Below, piece by piece: positions 1-5,889 of a stretch of DNA of 9,141 nt. This DNA is from a bacterium (GTDB lineage: Bacteria > UBA9089 > UBA9088 > JAGUXG01). The DNA lies in contig JASEHO010000059.1 in the NCBI GenBank assembly GCA_030018505.1, forward strand, positions 1 through 9,141. Reading direction: 5' to 3'. Within the stretch, counting starts at the first letter, position 1; each line of letters starts with the position of its first letter. The translations under genes and the position numbers were made by a program. The notes below the pieces were generated by a model. It saw only the letters and a list, made by a program, of their open reading frames with translations. It was not told where the DNA came from and searched no databases.

Positions 1-94
1 TGCTCATTGATAATTTTGCAATGAATTCCCTTTTTGCCTGGTTGTTGCTTCACTTTTAGATAGGTAAACAGTTACAAAATCTTACAGTCTATGT

Positions 95-107
95 AAAGGG
101 GGGTGAT
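95..107 (+). promoter_or_regulatory. Strong Shine-Dalgarno site deciding a GTG start
   Basis: The purine run here contains GGTGAT preceded by more G residues, close to the full anti-Shine-Dalgarno complement AAGGAGGTGAT. It sits about 7 bases before the GTG at 111. An ATG lies inside the site (106-108), but it opens only a 13-codon frame with no family resemblance, so the GTG is preferred. The same GGGGGTGA form is used by the small lipoprotein gene at 2122. Confidence 0.75.
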
Positions 108-110
108 GGA

Positions 111-212
111 GTGGCCAATGTTAAAAAGAAGAGAAGAAAGAAGATAACCAAACATAAATTTAAGAAACTGAGAAAGAGAATGAAGGCTATGAGAAGAAGG
201 CAGGGGAGATGA
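111..212 (+). CDS. bS22-like small basic ribosomal protein (AURKAIP1/COX24 domain)
   Basis: This 33-residue protein starts with GTG and is extremely basic: 19 of 33 residues are Lys or Arg. Its opening (MANVKKKRRKKITKHKFKK) follows the pattern of the AURKAIP1/COX24 C-terminal family (Pfam COX24_C). The actinobacterial members of that family are the 33-residue ribosomal protein bS22, bound near the decoding region of the small subunit. Length, the N-terminal xVxKKRRKK block and the closing Arg-rich stretch all match. A strong Shine-Dalgarno site precedes the GTG. The TGA stop overlaps the ATG of the next gene (ATGA at 209-212), so translation of the nucleotidyltransferase is probably coupled to it. 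Family membership comes from recalled family sequences; placement on the ribosome is inferred. A random Lys/Arg-rich frame is the alternative, made unlikely by the start site and overlap. Confidence 0.82.
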   Translation: MANVKKKRRKKITKHKFKKLRKRMKAMRRRQGR

Positions 213-931
213 TAGGCTGTGTTATCTTTGCTGCAGGAAAAGGAACAAGGATGAGGTCAACAAAGGCTAAGGTTCTTCATTCTTTGATGGGAAAACCAAT
301 ATTAGAATATGTTTTGGAGGCAACATCCTTCTGTAAAAAGAGGGTTGTTGTTGTTGGTTGCCAGGCAGATGAAGTAGCGAGTCTAATAGGGAAGCGAGCA
401 GAGATAGTCATCCAAAAAGAGCAGTTGGGAACAGCAGATGCTCTAATCTCTGCTATGCCTTCTGTTGAAAATCTTTCTGATGTACTGGTTTTACCTGCAG
501 ATGTTCCGCTCATCAAAAAAGAGAGCCTGGAGTCTTTGATAAATGTTCATGAGAAAAAGAACCCTTTCTGCACTATTCTTTCAGTAAGAAAGAAGAATCC
601 AACAGGCTATGGCAGAATAATTATCGAAGATAGGGTAAGAATCGTAGAAGAGAAAGATGCCAAACCTTCTGAAAGAGAGGAAAACCTCGTGAACACAGGG
701 ATATACTGCTTCAAGACCCAAGGATTATCAGAGAAGCTAAAAAAGATAGGAAGAAAGAACGAGCAACAAGAATATTACCTGACGGATGTGATTGAGATGT
801 TTGAGAAAGAAAGGGTTCTGGTTATTGAGCATGAGAATGAGATGGAGGTTTCTGGGATAAACGATAGGTATGAGCTAAGTGAGGCAGAAGGGTTTATAGA
901 AAGACAAAAGATAGGAGGCCAAAAAAGATGA
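209..931 (+). CDS. GlmU-type nucleotidyltransferase, pyrophosphorylase domain only
   Basis: This 240-residue protein matches the N-terminal uridyltransferase domain of GlmU, which makes UDP-N-acetylglucosamine from UTP and GlcNAc-1-phosphate for peptidoglycan and surface polysaccharide. Visible motifs are AAGKGTRM (8-15) with the KVLH block after it, QLGTADA, PADVPLI in place of the usual YGDVPLI, NPTGYGRI, IVEEKDA, the VNTGIYCF segment, EYYLTDVI, and a SGINDRYELSEAE segment equivalent to the end of the GlmU domain. Full GlmU is about 450 residues with a left-handed beta-helix acetyltransferase domain. Here the frame stops where that domain would begin, and the next gene is unrelated. Acetylation must be done elsewhere, or the substrate is a different sugar phosphate. 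It starts at an ATGA overlap with the bS22-like gene and ends with another ATGA overlap. Arginine codons are AGA/AGG in 13 of 14 cases, typical of the core genes here. Confidence 0.88.
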   Translation: MIGCVIFAAGKGTRMRSTKAKVLHSLMGKPILEYVLEATSFCKKRVVVVGCQADEVASLIGKRAEIVIQKEQLGTADALISAMPSVENLSDVLVLPADVPLIKKESLESLINVHEKKNPFCTILSVRKKNPTGYGRIIIEDRVRIVEEKDAKPSEREENLVNTGIYCFKTQGLSEKLKKIGRKNEQQEYYLTDVIEMFEKERVLVIEHENEMEVSGINDRYELSEAEGFIERQKIGGQKR

Positions 932-1872
932 AAAAAATACTGGTGGTAGCTCTTTTTTTTACTAAGGTTCTTTGGGCATGTCAGAATGGAGTAGTGTGCA
1001 GTAATATCTCTTGCCGAACAATGAATTTAGATCCAGTAATCTTCAAATCTGATGGAAGGGCTGTGGTCGGAGAATACTTTCTTGAGAAAGATAAAGATAT
1101 GTGTGCAGTCTGGAAGTTTGTCATTCCAAAAGGTGCTCCTCTTGATGAGATGTCTGGTTTAGGAAGCCCATTTGTCAGGGTAAACATCTCCTGTCAGGTT
1201 AAACAAAATGGTCTAAGCACAGAGGTCTGGCCCTCTCCATACGCACCAATCCTGTCTATCTCTTACTCCAATCTGGCAACTAAAATGACTGCTCCTATTC
1301 GGTCTGAAACCATCCATCTTATAGATTCTGGAAGGCAGAAGGGAAGGGGTGGAATATCAGTGATGGATTATTATGTCGGTGTGATGGAAGAAGGAACTGA
1401 GCTTACTGTAAAACTCACCAGACCTGGTTATTTAGAAGCCCCAATAATCTCTGTTAATAAAGACTCCTGTTGGCTCACCTATATCTACAGAAAGGGCTCT
1501 GCACCTTCTCCTCCGGACCCCTATGAGCCAAATGATGACCCTAAATCTGCTTACGAAATTGAAGAAGATAGGCTTGAGGCTTCTATTTGGGATGGAAAGA
1601 TTACTAAACCAATGGATGTTGACTGGTATAAGTTTGAGATGAAAAAATTCTCCTCTTTTGAGATTGAGGTAAAGCGAAAAGGAGAGGAGTCAAAGATAGC
1701 ACCAAACTTAGAGCTTTTTAATGAACAAAATAAGCGACTTGCTTTTGTAAAAGGAAGGGAATCAGCTACCTTAACCTGGCAAGGAATTGGAATGTTCTAT
1801 CTTAAAGTAACCAACGCAAATCAGATTGAGTCCCCTGAAATGAAGTATCTCCTTACCATATTTCAGAAGTAA
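928..1872 (+). CDS. Exported cysteine-containing protein with C-terminal PPC domain
   Basis: This 314-residue protein has an N-terminal signal (MKKILVVALFFTKVLWA, then Cys18). The LWAC sequence resembles a lipobox, but Trp at -2 is atypical, so cleavage could be by signal peptidase I or II. Cysteines at 18, 24, 29, 59, 89 and 181 suggest disulfides outside the cytoplasm. No family was recognised for residues 20-190. A Pro-rich linker (SAPSPPDPYEPNDDP, about 191-205) leads into a bacterial pre-peptidase C-terminal (PPC) domain at about 199-312: the EPNDDPKSA opening, the DVDWYKF motif at 230-236 and the final beta strand (MFYLKV) are characteristic. PPC domains usually decorate secreted enzymes, but no protease domain is visible here. 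The gene has AGGAGG at 913-918 and an ATGA overlap with the nucleotidyltransferase, so it is the last gene of the operon. Confidence 0.78.
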   Translation: MKKILVVALFFTKVLWACQNGVVCSNISCRTMNLDPVIFKSDGRAVVGEYFLEKDKDMCAVWKFVIPKGAPLDEMSGLGSPFVRVNISCQVKQNGLSTEVWPSPYAPILSISYSNLATKMTAPIRSETIHLIDSGRQKGRGGISVMDYYVGVMEEGTELTVKLTRPGYLEAPIISVNKDSCWLTYIYRKGSAPSPPDPYEPNDDPKSAYEIEEDRLEASIWDGKITKPMDVDWYKFEMKKFSSFEIEVKRKGEESKIAPNLELFNEQNKRLAFVKGRESATLTWQGIGMFYLKVTNANQIESPEMKYLLTIFQK

Positions 1873-1879
1873 AAAATAA

Positions 1880-1915
1880 AGAGGGAAAAGAATGCCTCTT
1901 CTCCCTCTCCTTTTT
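1880..1915. terminator. Bidirectional intrinsic terminator between convergent genes
   Basis: An imperfect hairpin pairs AGAGGGA (1880-1886) with TCCCTCT (1902-1908), then one A-C mismatch, then AAGA (1888-1891) with TCTT (1897-1900) around the loop ATGCC. On the + strand CC and a T5 run (1911-1915) follow. On the - strand the hairpin is followed by TTTATTTTTTA, so it can stop transcription from both the exported-protein gene and the lipoprotein gene. Confidence 0.65.
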
Positions 1916-1936
1916 CAATCCCTAAGTTTTGCTTAC

Positions 1937-2122
1937 TTATCCCTCTTCTCCAGCTTCTGATCCTTCTTCTGCTGGTGCTGCTTCCTCTTCAGTTGCTATT
2001 GATTCTTCTGCTTGTGGTGTTTCAGTTACAGGCTCTTTCTTCTTTCCAAAACAACCCATCATGGCTATAGAACACATAGCTATTACCAAACAGATGCTCA
2101 GATTTAATATGAAGCGTTTCAT
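1937..2122 (-). CDS. Small acidic lipoprotein
   Basis: This 61-residue protein starts MKRFILNLSICLVIAMCSIA followed by MMGC, a signal sequence ending in a lipobox-like site with Cys24 as the likely lipidated residue (Met at -3 is less usual than Leu). The mature part is 38 residues: FGKKK, then a low-complexity tail of Glu, Ala, Pro, Thr and Gly with no folded domain visible. The start is well supported by AAAAGGGGGTGA on the minus strand (2127-2138), 4 bases before the ATG, and by an upstream promoter. The opposite frame over the same DNA (1929-2144) has neither. The function is unknown; it may be an envelope-anchored flexible peptide. It is convergent with the PPC protein and divergent from the DUF362 gene. 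Confidence 0.72.
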   Translation of the reverse strand: MKRFILNLSICLVIAMCSIAMMGCFGKKKEPVTETPQAEESIATEEEAAPAEEGSEAGEEG

Positions 2123-2167
2123 TTTTTCACCCCCTTTTCATTAAAATTTCTGCCTATTTCTAAAGAA

Positions 2168-2197
2168 AATATATCTACATACTTATTATCTTGTCAA
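2168..2197 (-). promoter_or_regulatory. Sigma70 promoter of the small lipoprotein gene
   Basis: On the minus strand a perfect -35 box TTGACA (2192-2197) is followed, after an 18-base spacer, by TATATT (2168-2173), five of six matches to TATAAT. It lies about 45 bases before the lipoprotein ATG and just ahead of its strong Shine-Dalgarno site. Confidence 0.65.
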
Positions 2198-2201
2198 GAT
2201 A
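2187..2201. repeat. 15-bp palindrome over the lipoprotein -35 box (operator-like)
   Basis: TATCTTG-T-CAAGATA is a perfect inverted repeat with 7-bp arms and a one-base centre. It covers the whole TTGACA box of the lipoprotein promoter and lies about 35 bases upstream of the candidate promoter of the DUF362 gene. Its position and symmetry fit a site for a dimeric regulator, though no regulator is encoded nearby. Chance symmetry in AT-rich DNA cannot be excluded. Confidence 0.35.
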
Positions 2202-2236
2202 TTTTTTTGCTTTTGTTACAGGATGGATAAGATTCC

Positions 2237-2266
2237 TTGACTATAGAGACCCTTTGATTGTAGAAT
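2237..2266 (+). promoter_or_regulatory. Candidate promoter of the DUF362 gene, leaving no leader
   Basis: TTGACT (2237-2242), an 18-base spacer and TAGAAT (2261-2266) give five of six matches in each box. The ATG begins 8 bases after the -10 box, which is where transcription would normally start. No Shine-Dalgarno sequence is present in the 13 bases before the ATG, consistent with a leaderless transcript. Confidence 0.5.
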
Positions 2267-2273
2267 AAAGCCA

Positions 2274-3368
2274 ATGAAAAAGGTCTTCTTTGTCCCAGCA
2301 AAGGTAAAGGAAAAAGGGCTTTTAGAGGGTCTGGAAAAGGCTATAACCCTTTCTTCTCCTCAGATTGAGAAAGAAGAAGCAGTGGCAATAAAGACCCACT
2401 TTGGAGAGTATGGAAATACAAGGTATATCAGACCTACCTTTAGCAAGAAAGTGGTGGATATGGTAAAAGAAAAGGGTGGCCAGCCATTTCTGACAGACAC
2501 AACAGCTCTTTATAGAGGAAAAAGGCACTCCTTGTTCTCTGCGCTTTCTGCAGCTGCTTCTCATGGATTCACTGGCGAGACAATGGGTTGCCCTGTTCTT
2601 ATTGCTGATGGGATAAGGTCAACAGGCTATGAAGCTATAGTAAAAGACCCTCTCAGGCTTTCTAAGATAAAGGTTGCCTCTCTTGTCTTTGAGGCAGATT
2701 TTTTGATTGTTCTTTCCCACTTTACCTTCCATCCCTTAGTCATTCCTGCGGCTTCTATCAAGAATGTGGGTATGGGCTGTGTTACCAAAGAGAGCAAGCT
2801 GGCAATGCACGCAGGCTCTGAGGTCAAGTTTAATGAAAGAAAGTGCCTTTTTTGCAAGGCTTGTGTGAAGATTTGTCCCTCTGGCGCATTAAAGGCTAAA
2901 GACAAAAAGATTGAATATGACGAGGATTTGTGTATAGGGTGTGGGGAGTGTATAGGTGAGTGTAAAGAAGAGGCGTTGTCTGTCCCCTGGGAGAAGAAGG
3001 GACCAAGGGATGTTCAGGCAGGAATATTGGATGGATTCAAAGCAACCCTCTCTACATTTGGCAAGAACAAGGCCTTGTTTATCAATATCTGTTTGGATAT
3101 TACCCAGCATTGTGATTGCTTTCAAAAGGCAGATATTCCAGTCATCCCTGATATTGGTCTCCTTATCTCAGATGATGCTCTGGCTTGCGATAAGGCAGGT
3201 TTTGATTTAGCCGCTGCGTCTCCTGAGTATCCAGGCTCAGACTGGGATAAAAAGAAGAAAGGAGAAGAAAGGAACATCTCTATAGCCCTTTCTGAAGCAG
3301 ATTCTTTCTTTGGATTGGCCAAGAAGGCTGGCATAGGTGATTTAGATTATGAACTTTCAGTAATTTAA
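2274..3368 (+). CDS. DUF362 protein with two 4Fe-4S ferredoxin motifs
   Basis: This 364-residue protein has a DUF362 domain (about 1-180 and again beyond 250) interrupted by a bacterial ferredoxin module. Iron-sulfur ligands are C191, C194, C197, C201 followed by Pro (CLFCKACVKICP) and C220, C223, C226, C230 (CIGCGECIGEC), each in CxxCxxCxxxC form, enough for two 4Fe-4S clusters. DUF362 hallmarks include the KTHFGEYGNTRYIRP block (40-54), LTDTTALYRG, the LSHFTFHP segment (147-154) and KNVGMGC. A late CLDITQHCDCF stretch adds three more cysteines (273, 280, 282). No signal peptide or membrane segment is seen, so it is probably cytoplasmic and takes part in electron transfer. The substrate is unknown for this family. 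Start choice rests on the M-K-K opening and the -10 box immediately upstream; no ribosome binding site is visible. It is divergent from the lipoprotein gene. Confidence 0.85.
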   Translation: MKKVFFVPAKVKEKGLLEGLEKAITLSSPQIEKEEAVAIKTHFGEYGNTRYIRPTFSKKVVDMVKEKGGQPFLTDTTALYRGKRHSLFSALSAAASHGFTGETMGCPVLIADGIRSTGYEAIVKDPLRLSKIKVASLVFEADFLIVLSHFTFHPLVIPAASIKNVGMGCVTKESKLAMHAGSEVKFNERKCLFCKACVKICPSGALKAKDKKIEYDEDLCIGCGECIGECKEEALSVPWEKKGPRDVQAGILDGFKATLSTFGKNKALFINICLDITQHCDCFQKADIPVIPDIGLLISDDALACDKAGFDLAAASPEYPGSDWDKKKKGEERNISIALSEADSFFGLAKKAGIGDLDYELSVI

Positions 3369-3404
3369 CATAGACTATAGACCATAATGGAGGTGTAAGC
3401 GTTC

Positions 3405-3485
3405 AGGTAGTGTCTGAAAAGGGGATAAAATTCACTAGCAAATTGCAAATTTAGCATTTGAAATGATTTATCTCCGGACACCCCT
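3405..3485. repeat. MITE-like imperfect palindromic element
   Basis: Several nested inverted arms share nearly one centre. AGGTAGTGTCTG (3405-3416) faces CGGACACCCCT (3475-3485), with the core GTGTC/GACAC. GATAAA (3424-3429) faces TTTATC (3467-3472), and CAAAT (3439-3443) faces ATTTG (3456-3460). The roughly 80-bp unit between the DUF362 and PHP genes has no coding content and could fold into a long bulged hairpin, as miniature inverted-repeat elements do. Whether it is repeated in the genome cannot be seen here. Confidence 0.35.
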
Positions 3486-3510
3486 AATGTATAGGCTTAA
3501 GCGGTTACAT

Positions 3511-3516
3511 GGAGGT
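3511..3516 (+). promoter_or_regulatory. Shine-Dalgarno site fixing the PHP gene start
   Basis: GGAGGT lies 6 bases before the ATG at 3523. The in-frame ATG at 3463 would add 20 residues with no family similarity and falls inside the palindromic element, so 3523 is the supported start. Confidence 0.8.
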
Positions 3517-3522
3517 ATAGTA

Positions 3523-4164
3523 ATGATTGATTTACATAGCCACTCTTTATGGAGTGATGGAGAGCTTCTGCCAAGTGAGTTGGCTTATCGGGCAGAGGCA
3601 AAAGGGATTAAGGTTTTGGCAATAACCGACCACATAGACAGTTCAAATATAGAGCTTGTTGTGCCGAGGTTGGCTCAGGTGGCAGAGGACCTGAACAAAA
3701 ACCTAAAAAAGCTGAAGGTGATTCCAGGTGCAGAGCTTACCCACATTCCACCAGCAATGATTAGCGAAATAGCAGAAAGGGCAAGGAGACTTGGGGCAAA
3801 GATTGTGATTGTTCACGGAGAGACGATTGCTGAGACGGTTCCTGCTGGGACAAACATAGCTGGCTTGCAAAGCAACATAAATATTCTGGCTCATCCTGGG
3901 CTTATCAGCGAGGAGGAGGTGGCCCTGGCCAAAGAAAGGGGAATACTCCTTGAGATTACATCTCGGGTTATTCATGGCATCACTAATGGCCATGTGGCTC
4001 ATCTTGCCCAAGAGATAGGTGCGAATCTAATCCTGAATACAGATTCCCATTCATCTAATAACTTTATAGACATAAATCAGGCAAGAAGGGTTGCTAGGGG
4101 CTGTTGCTGTGATTTTGACCGGACATATGTAAATTCAAAGGCTTTAGCTGAAAGGGTGCTGTAA
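3523..4164 (+). CDS. PHP-domain phosphoesterase (histidinol-phosphatase-like)
   Basis: This 213-residue single-domain PHP protein opens directly with the metal-binding motif DLHSHS (3-8, ligands H5 and H7). It continues with ITDH (D36, H37), GAELTH (E71, H74), VHGE (H99), AHPG (H124) and NTDSH (D174, H176), the full set of PHP ligands for a two- or three-metal centre. Length and motif spacing match the short family annotated as histidinol phosphate phosphatase domain proteins. The true substrate could be histidinol phosphate, another phosphomonoester or a nucleotide; there are no histidine genes in the window. It is likely cytoplasmic. It lies 26 bp upstream of the YmdB-type phosphoesterase gene and probably shares its transcript. 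A CCC run (194-196) near the end is unusual but not in a known motif. Confidence 0.85.
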   Translation: MIDLHSHSLWSDGELLPSELAYRAEAKGIKVLAITDHIDSSNIELVVPRLAQVAEDLNKNLKKLKVIPGAELTHIPPAMISEIAERARRLGAKIVIVHGETIAETVPAGTNIAGLQSNINILAHPGLISEEEVALAKERGILLEITSRVIHGITNGHVAHLAQEIGANLILNTDSHSSNNFIDINQARRVARGCCCDFDRTYVNSKALAERVL

Positions 4165-4190
4165 AAGTGAAAAGTGAAAATTAGTAAAGA

Positions 4191-4985
4191 ATGAAATCAA
4201 CCATAAGGGTTCTTTTTATTGGTGATGTGATTGGAAAGAAGGGAAGGGGATTGGTTTCTGCTATTCTTCCTGATCTACGAAAAGAAAAGAGAATAGACCT
4301 TGTCATTGCTAATGGTGAGAATACTGCTGGTGGGTTTGGCATCACCAAAAAGACAGCAAACGAACTCCTCTCTGGCGGAATTGATATAATAACTGGAGGA
4401 AACCATATCTTTGCCAAAAAAGAGGTCTATGAGATAATTGATGAGTATCCAATTATTAGACCTGCCAATTATCCGCCTGATGTTCCTGGACAAGGCTATA
4501 TTATCAAAAAGGGTGTCTGTGTGATAAGCCTCTGCGGCAGGACATTTATGGAGCCATTAGACTGTCCATTCAGAAGAGCAGACTCTATTATCAACGAGGT
4601 TTCAGAAAAGACAAAGGTTATCATCATAGACATCCATGCTGAGGCAACATCTGAAAAGGTGGCTATGGGTTGGTATCTTGATGGAAGGGTCTCTGGCCTA
4701 ATAGGCACGCATACCCATATTCCGACAGCAGATGCCAGGCTCCTTCCAAAAGGCACGGCATATATCACGGATGTGGGTATGGTTGGGGCAAGGGATTCTG
4801 TCATCGGAATGAAGAAGGCGACAATCCTAAAAAAGTTTCTCACCCAGATTCCAGAAAGGTTTGAGACAGCAAAGAAGGATGGCATATTCTGTGCCGTGAT
4901 TTTAGAGATAGATATAGATACGGGCCATAGCCTTTCCATTGTACCAATCCAGATAGAGGAAGATAATAGAACAGTAAAAGAATAG
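4191..4985 (+). CDS. ymdB: YmdB/TIGR00282-family metallophosphoesterase
   Basis: This 264-residue protein matches the YmdB family, whose Bacillus member hydrolyses 2',3'-cyclic nucleotides and influences biofilm and motility decisions. Dinuclear metal ligands are all present: D12 in IGDVIGKKGR, E43 and N44 in NGENTAGGFG, N71 in TGGNHIF, H149 in DIHAEATSEK, and H174 and H176 in GTHTHIPTAD. The family's RPANYPP and YITDVGMVG segments follow. The GNH motif is usually GNHTWD in this family; here it is GNHIFAKKE, a small change next to the catalytic His72. Upstream DNA carries a GTGAAAA direct repeat and no clear ribosome binding site, so the start rests on family length. The next gene, comF, begins 5 bp after the stop, implying one operon. 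Confidence 0.9.
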   Translation: MKSTIRVLFIGDVIGKKGRGLVSAILPDLRKEKRIDLVIANGENTAGGFGITKKTANELLSGGIDIITGGNHIFAKKEVYEIIDEYPIIRPANYPPDVPGQGYIIKKGVCVISLCGRTFMEPLDCPFRRADSIINEVSEKTKVIIIDIHAEATSEKVAMGWYLDGRVSGLIGTHTHIPTADARLLPKGTAYITDVGMVGARDSVIGMKKATILKKFLTQIPERFETAKKDGIFCAVILEIDIDTGHSLSIVPIQIEEDNRTVKE

Positions 4986-4990
4986 ATAAG

Positions 4991-5686
4991 ATGAATTTTG
5001 GTTCTCTTCTTATTGACCTCTTCTTTCCAGCAGATTGTAAGACCTGCAAAGAACTGCTTAGATGGAATGAAAATTATATCTGTAAAAGCTGTTTTGATAA
5101 GATAGAGCCATTAAAGCCTCCTATTTGTGTAAAGTGTGGAAGGCATATTGACGGTGGCATTATCTGCCTTTCCTGCAAGAGCAGAAGGATATACTTTGAA
5201 AAAGCAAGAAGCTATGGAGGGTTTTCTGGTGTGCTGAAGGAGGCTATCCACCTTCTAAAGTATGAAAAGAGGTTGATTTTAGCGGACAGATTAGCTAACT
5301 TGATGGATGGTGTAGTTGACCTATTTGAGAATGAGTTTCACTATCTCATCCCTGTTCCTATTCATAAAAAGAAGGAGAGGAAGAGAAAATTCAACCAGAC
5401 AAAACTGTTTTGCGACTTCTTAAGTAAAAATAGGGGGATTCCAGTTCTCTCTGGACTTATCAAAGAGATAGACACACCGCCGCAAGTCGGATTAGACCAT
5501 ATTGCGAGGATGCAGAATGTGAAGGGTTCATTTAGATGGAAGGGTGATAAAAGGCAGATTGAAGGTCATAGGCTTCTTTTGATAGATGATGTAATGACAA
5601 CAGGAAGTACAGTCAATGAGTGTAGCCAGGTTCTGATGGCAGAAGGAGCAGAAAGCATCTATGTCTTAACCCTTGCCTCAACATAA
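4991..5686 (+). CDS. comF: ComF-family phosphoribosyltransferase-like protein
   Basis: This 231-residue protein has the ComF architecture. The N-terminal zinc-ribbon region has cysteines 16, 19, 31, 34 and 46, 49, 59, 62 in four CxxC-type pairs. A type I phosphoribosyltransferase fold follows, with PVPIHKKKERKRKFNQ (121-136) and the PRPP-binding loop LLLIDDVMTTGST (195-207). ComF proteins act in the cytoplasm and, in competent bacteria, assist inward movement of single-stranded DNA during transformation, in concert with DNA-uptake and recombination proteins. No other competence gene lies in the window, and the family also occurs in species without known competence. It starts 5 bp after the ymdB stop with no strong Shine-Dalgarno site, which suggests translation coupled to ymdB. 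The tRNA-Ser gene begins 6 bp after its stop. Confidence 0.9.
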   Translation: MNFGSLLIDLFFPADCKTCKELLRWNENYICKSCFDKIEPLKPPICVKCGRHIDGGIICLSCKSRRIYFEKARSYGGFSGVLKEAIHLLKYEKRLILADRLANLMDGVVDLFENEFHYLIPVPIHKKKERKRKFNQTKLFCDFLSKNRGIPVLSGLIKEIDTPPQVGLDHIARMQNVKGSFRWKGDKRQIEGHRLLLIDDVMTTGSTVNECSQVLMAEGAESIYVLTLAST

Positions 5687-5692
5687 ATATTT

Positions 5693-5781
5693 GGAGGGGT
5701 ACCGAAGTGGTTATAACGGGGAGGTCTCGAAAACCTTTGTGCCTTTTGGCACCGTGGGTTCGAATCCCACCCCCTCCGCCA
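5693..5781 (+). tRNA. tRNA-Ser (anticodon CGA)
   Basis: The acceptor stem GGAGGGG (5693-5699) pairs with CCCCTCC (5771-5777), followed by discriminator G and encoded CCA (5779-5781). The anticodon loop CTCGAAA gives anticodon CGA, which reads UCG serine codons. The stem is GAGGT/ACCTT. A long variable arm (GTGCC TTTT GGCAC) marks a class II tRNA, as expected for serine. The T arm is GTGGG-TTCGAAT-CCCAC (5754-5770). It lies 6 bp after comF with no promoter of its own visible, and its 3' end is the left edge of the foreign block. Confidence 0.96.
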
Positions 5782-5885
5782 ATTTTCAGAATATTGAATC
5801 GGGAACAATTCAAAATCCGACTATTGACACCCTATCAAAAATCGCCAAAGCGTTAGATGTTAAGATTGATGATTTAATCAAATAA
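5782..5885 (+). pseudogene. C-terminal remnant of an XRE/Cro-type (controller-like) regulator
   Basis: Reading in frame from the tRNA end gives about 34 residues, including NIESGTIQNPTIDTLSKIAK and ending ALDVKIDDLIK. This is the typical second half of a small XRE helix-turn-helix regulator: the ESG..NPTIDTL turn and the closing amphipathic helix. The first 30-35 residues, including the start codon and helix 1, are missing; the DNA there is the tRNA. Its stop is 4 bp before the EcoRV-like gene, the place where controller (C) proteins of restriction-modification systems are usually encoded. A frame open through the tRNA from 5673 exists but joins unrelated sequence. The remnant is therefore judged non-functional, and the endonuclease has probably lost its controller. 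Confidence 0.8.
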
Positions 5886-5889
5886 ACTT

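Noticed and set aside
1..110. A promoter for the first operon, or the end of an upstream gene.
   Set aside because: TTGCCT with TAGATA at 17-base spacing is the best pair but matches the consensus poorly. The short frames in this stretch show no recognisable protein.
1929..2144. A 71-residue frame on the + strand opposite the lipoprotein gene.
   Set aside because: It has no ribosome binding site or promoter and is a Ser/Ala/Pro-rich antisense of the acidic tail. The minus-strand gene has a promoter, a strong Shine-Dalgarno site and a signal sequence.
3463..3522. A 20-residue N-terminal extension of the PHP protein.
   Set aside because: GGAGGT before the ATG at 3523 and the family's usual start right at DLHSHS support the shorter protein; the extension lies partly in the palindromic element.
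4496..4939. A 147-residue minus-strand frame inside ymdB.
   Set aside because: It is an antisense shadow of a well-supported gene, with no ribosome binding site or recognisable domain.
5673..5885. An open frame running through the tRNA into the XRE remnant, as if one gene.
   Set aside because: Its first half is the ComF end and the tRNA sequence; only the part after 5781 resembles a protein family.
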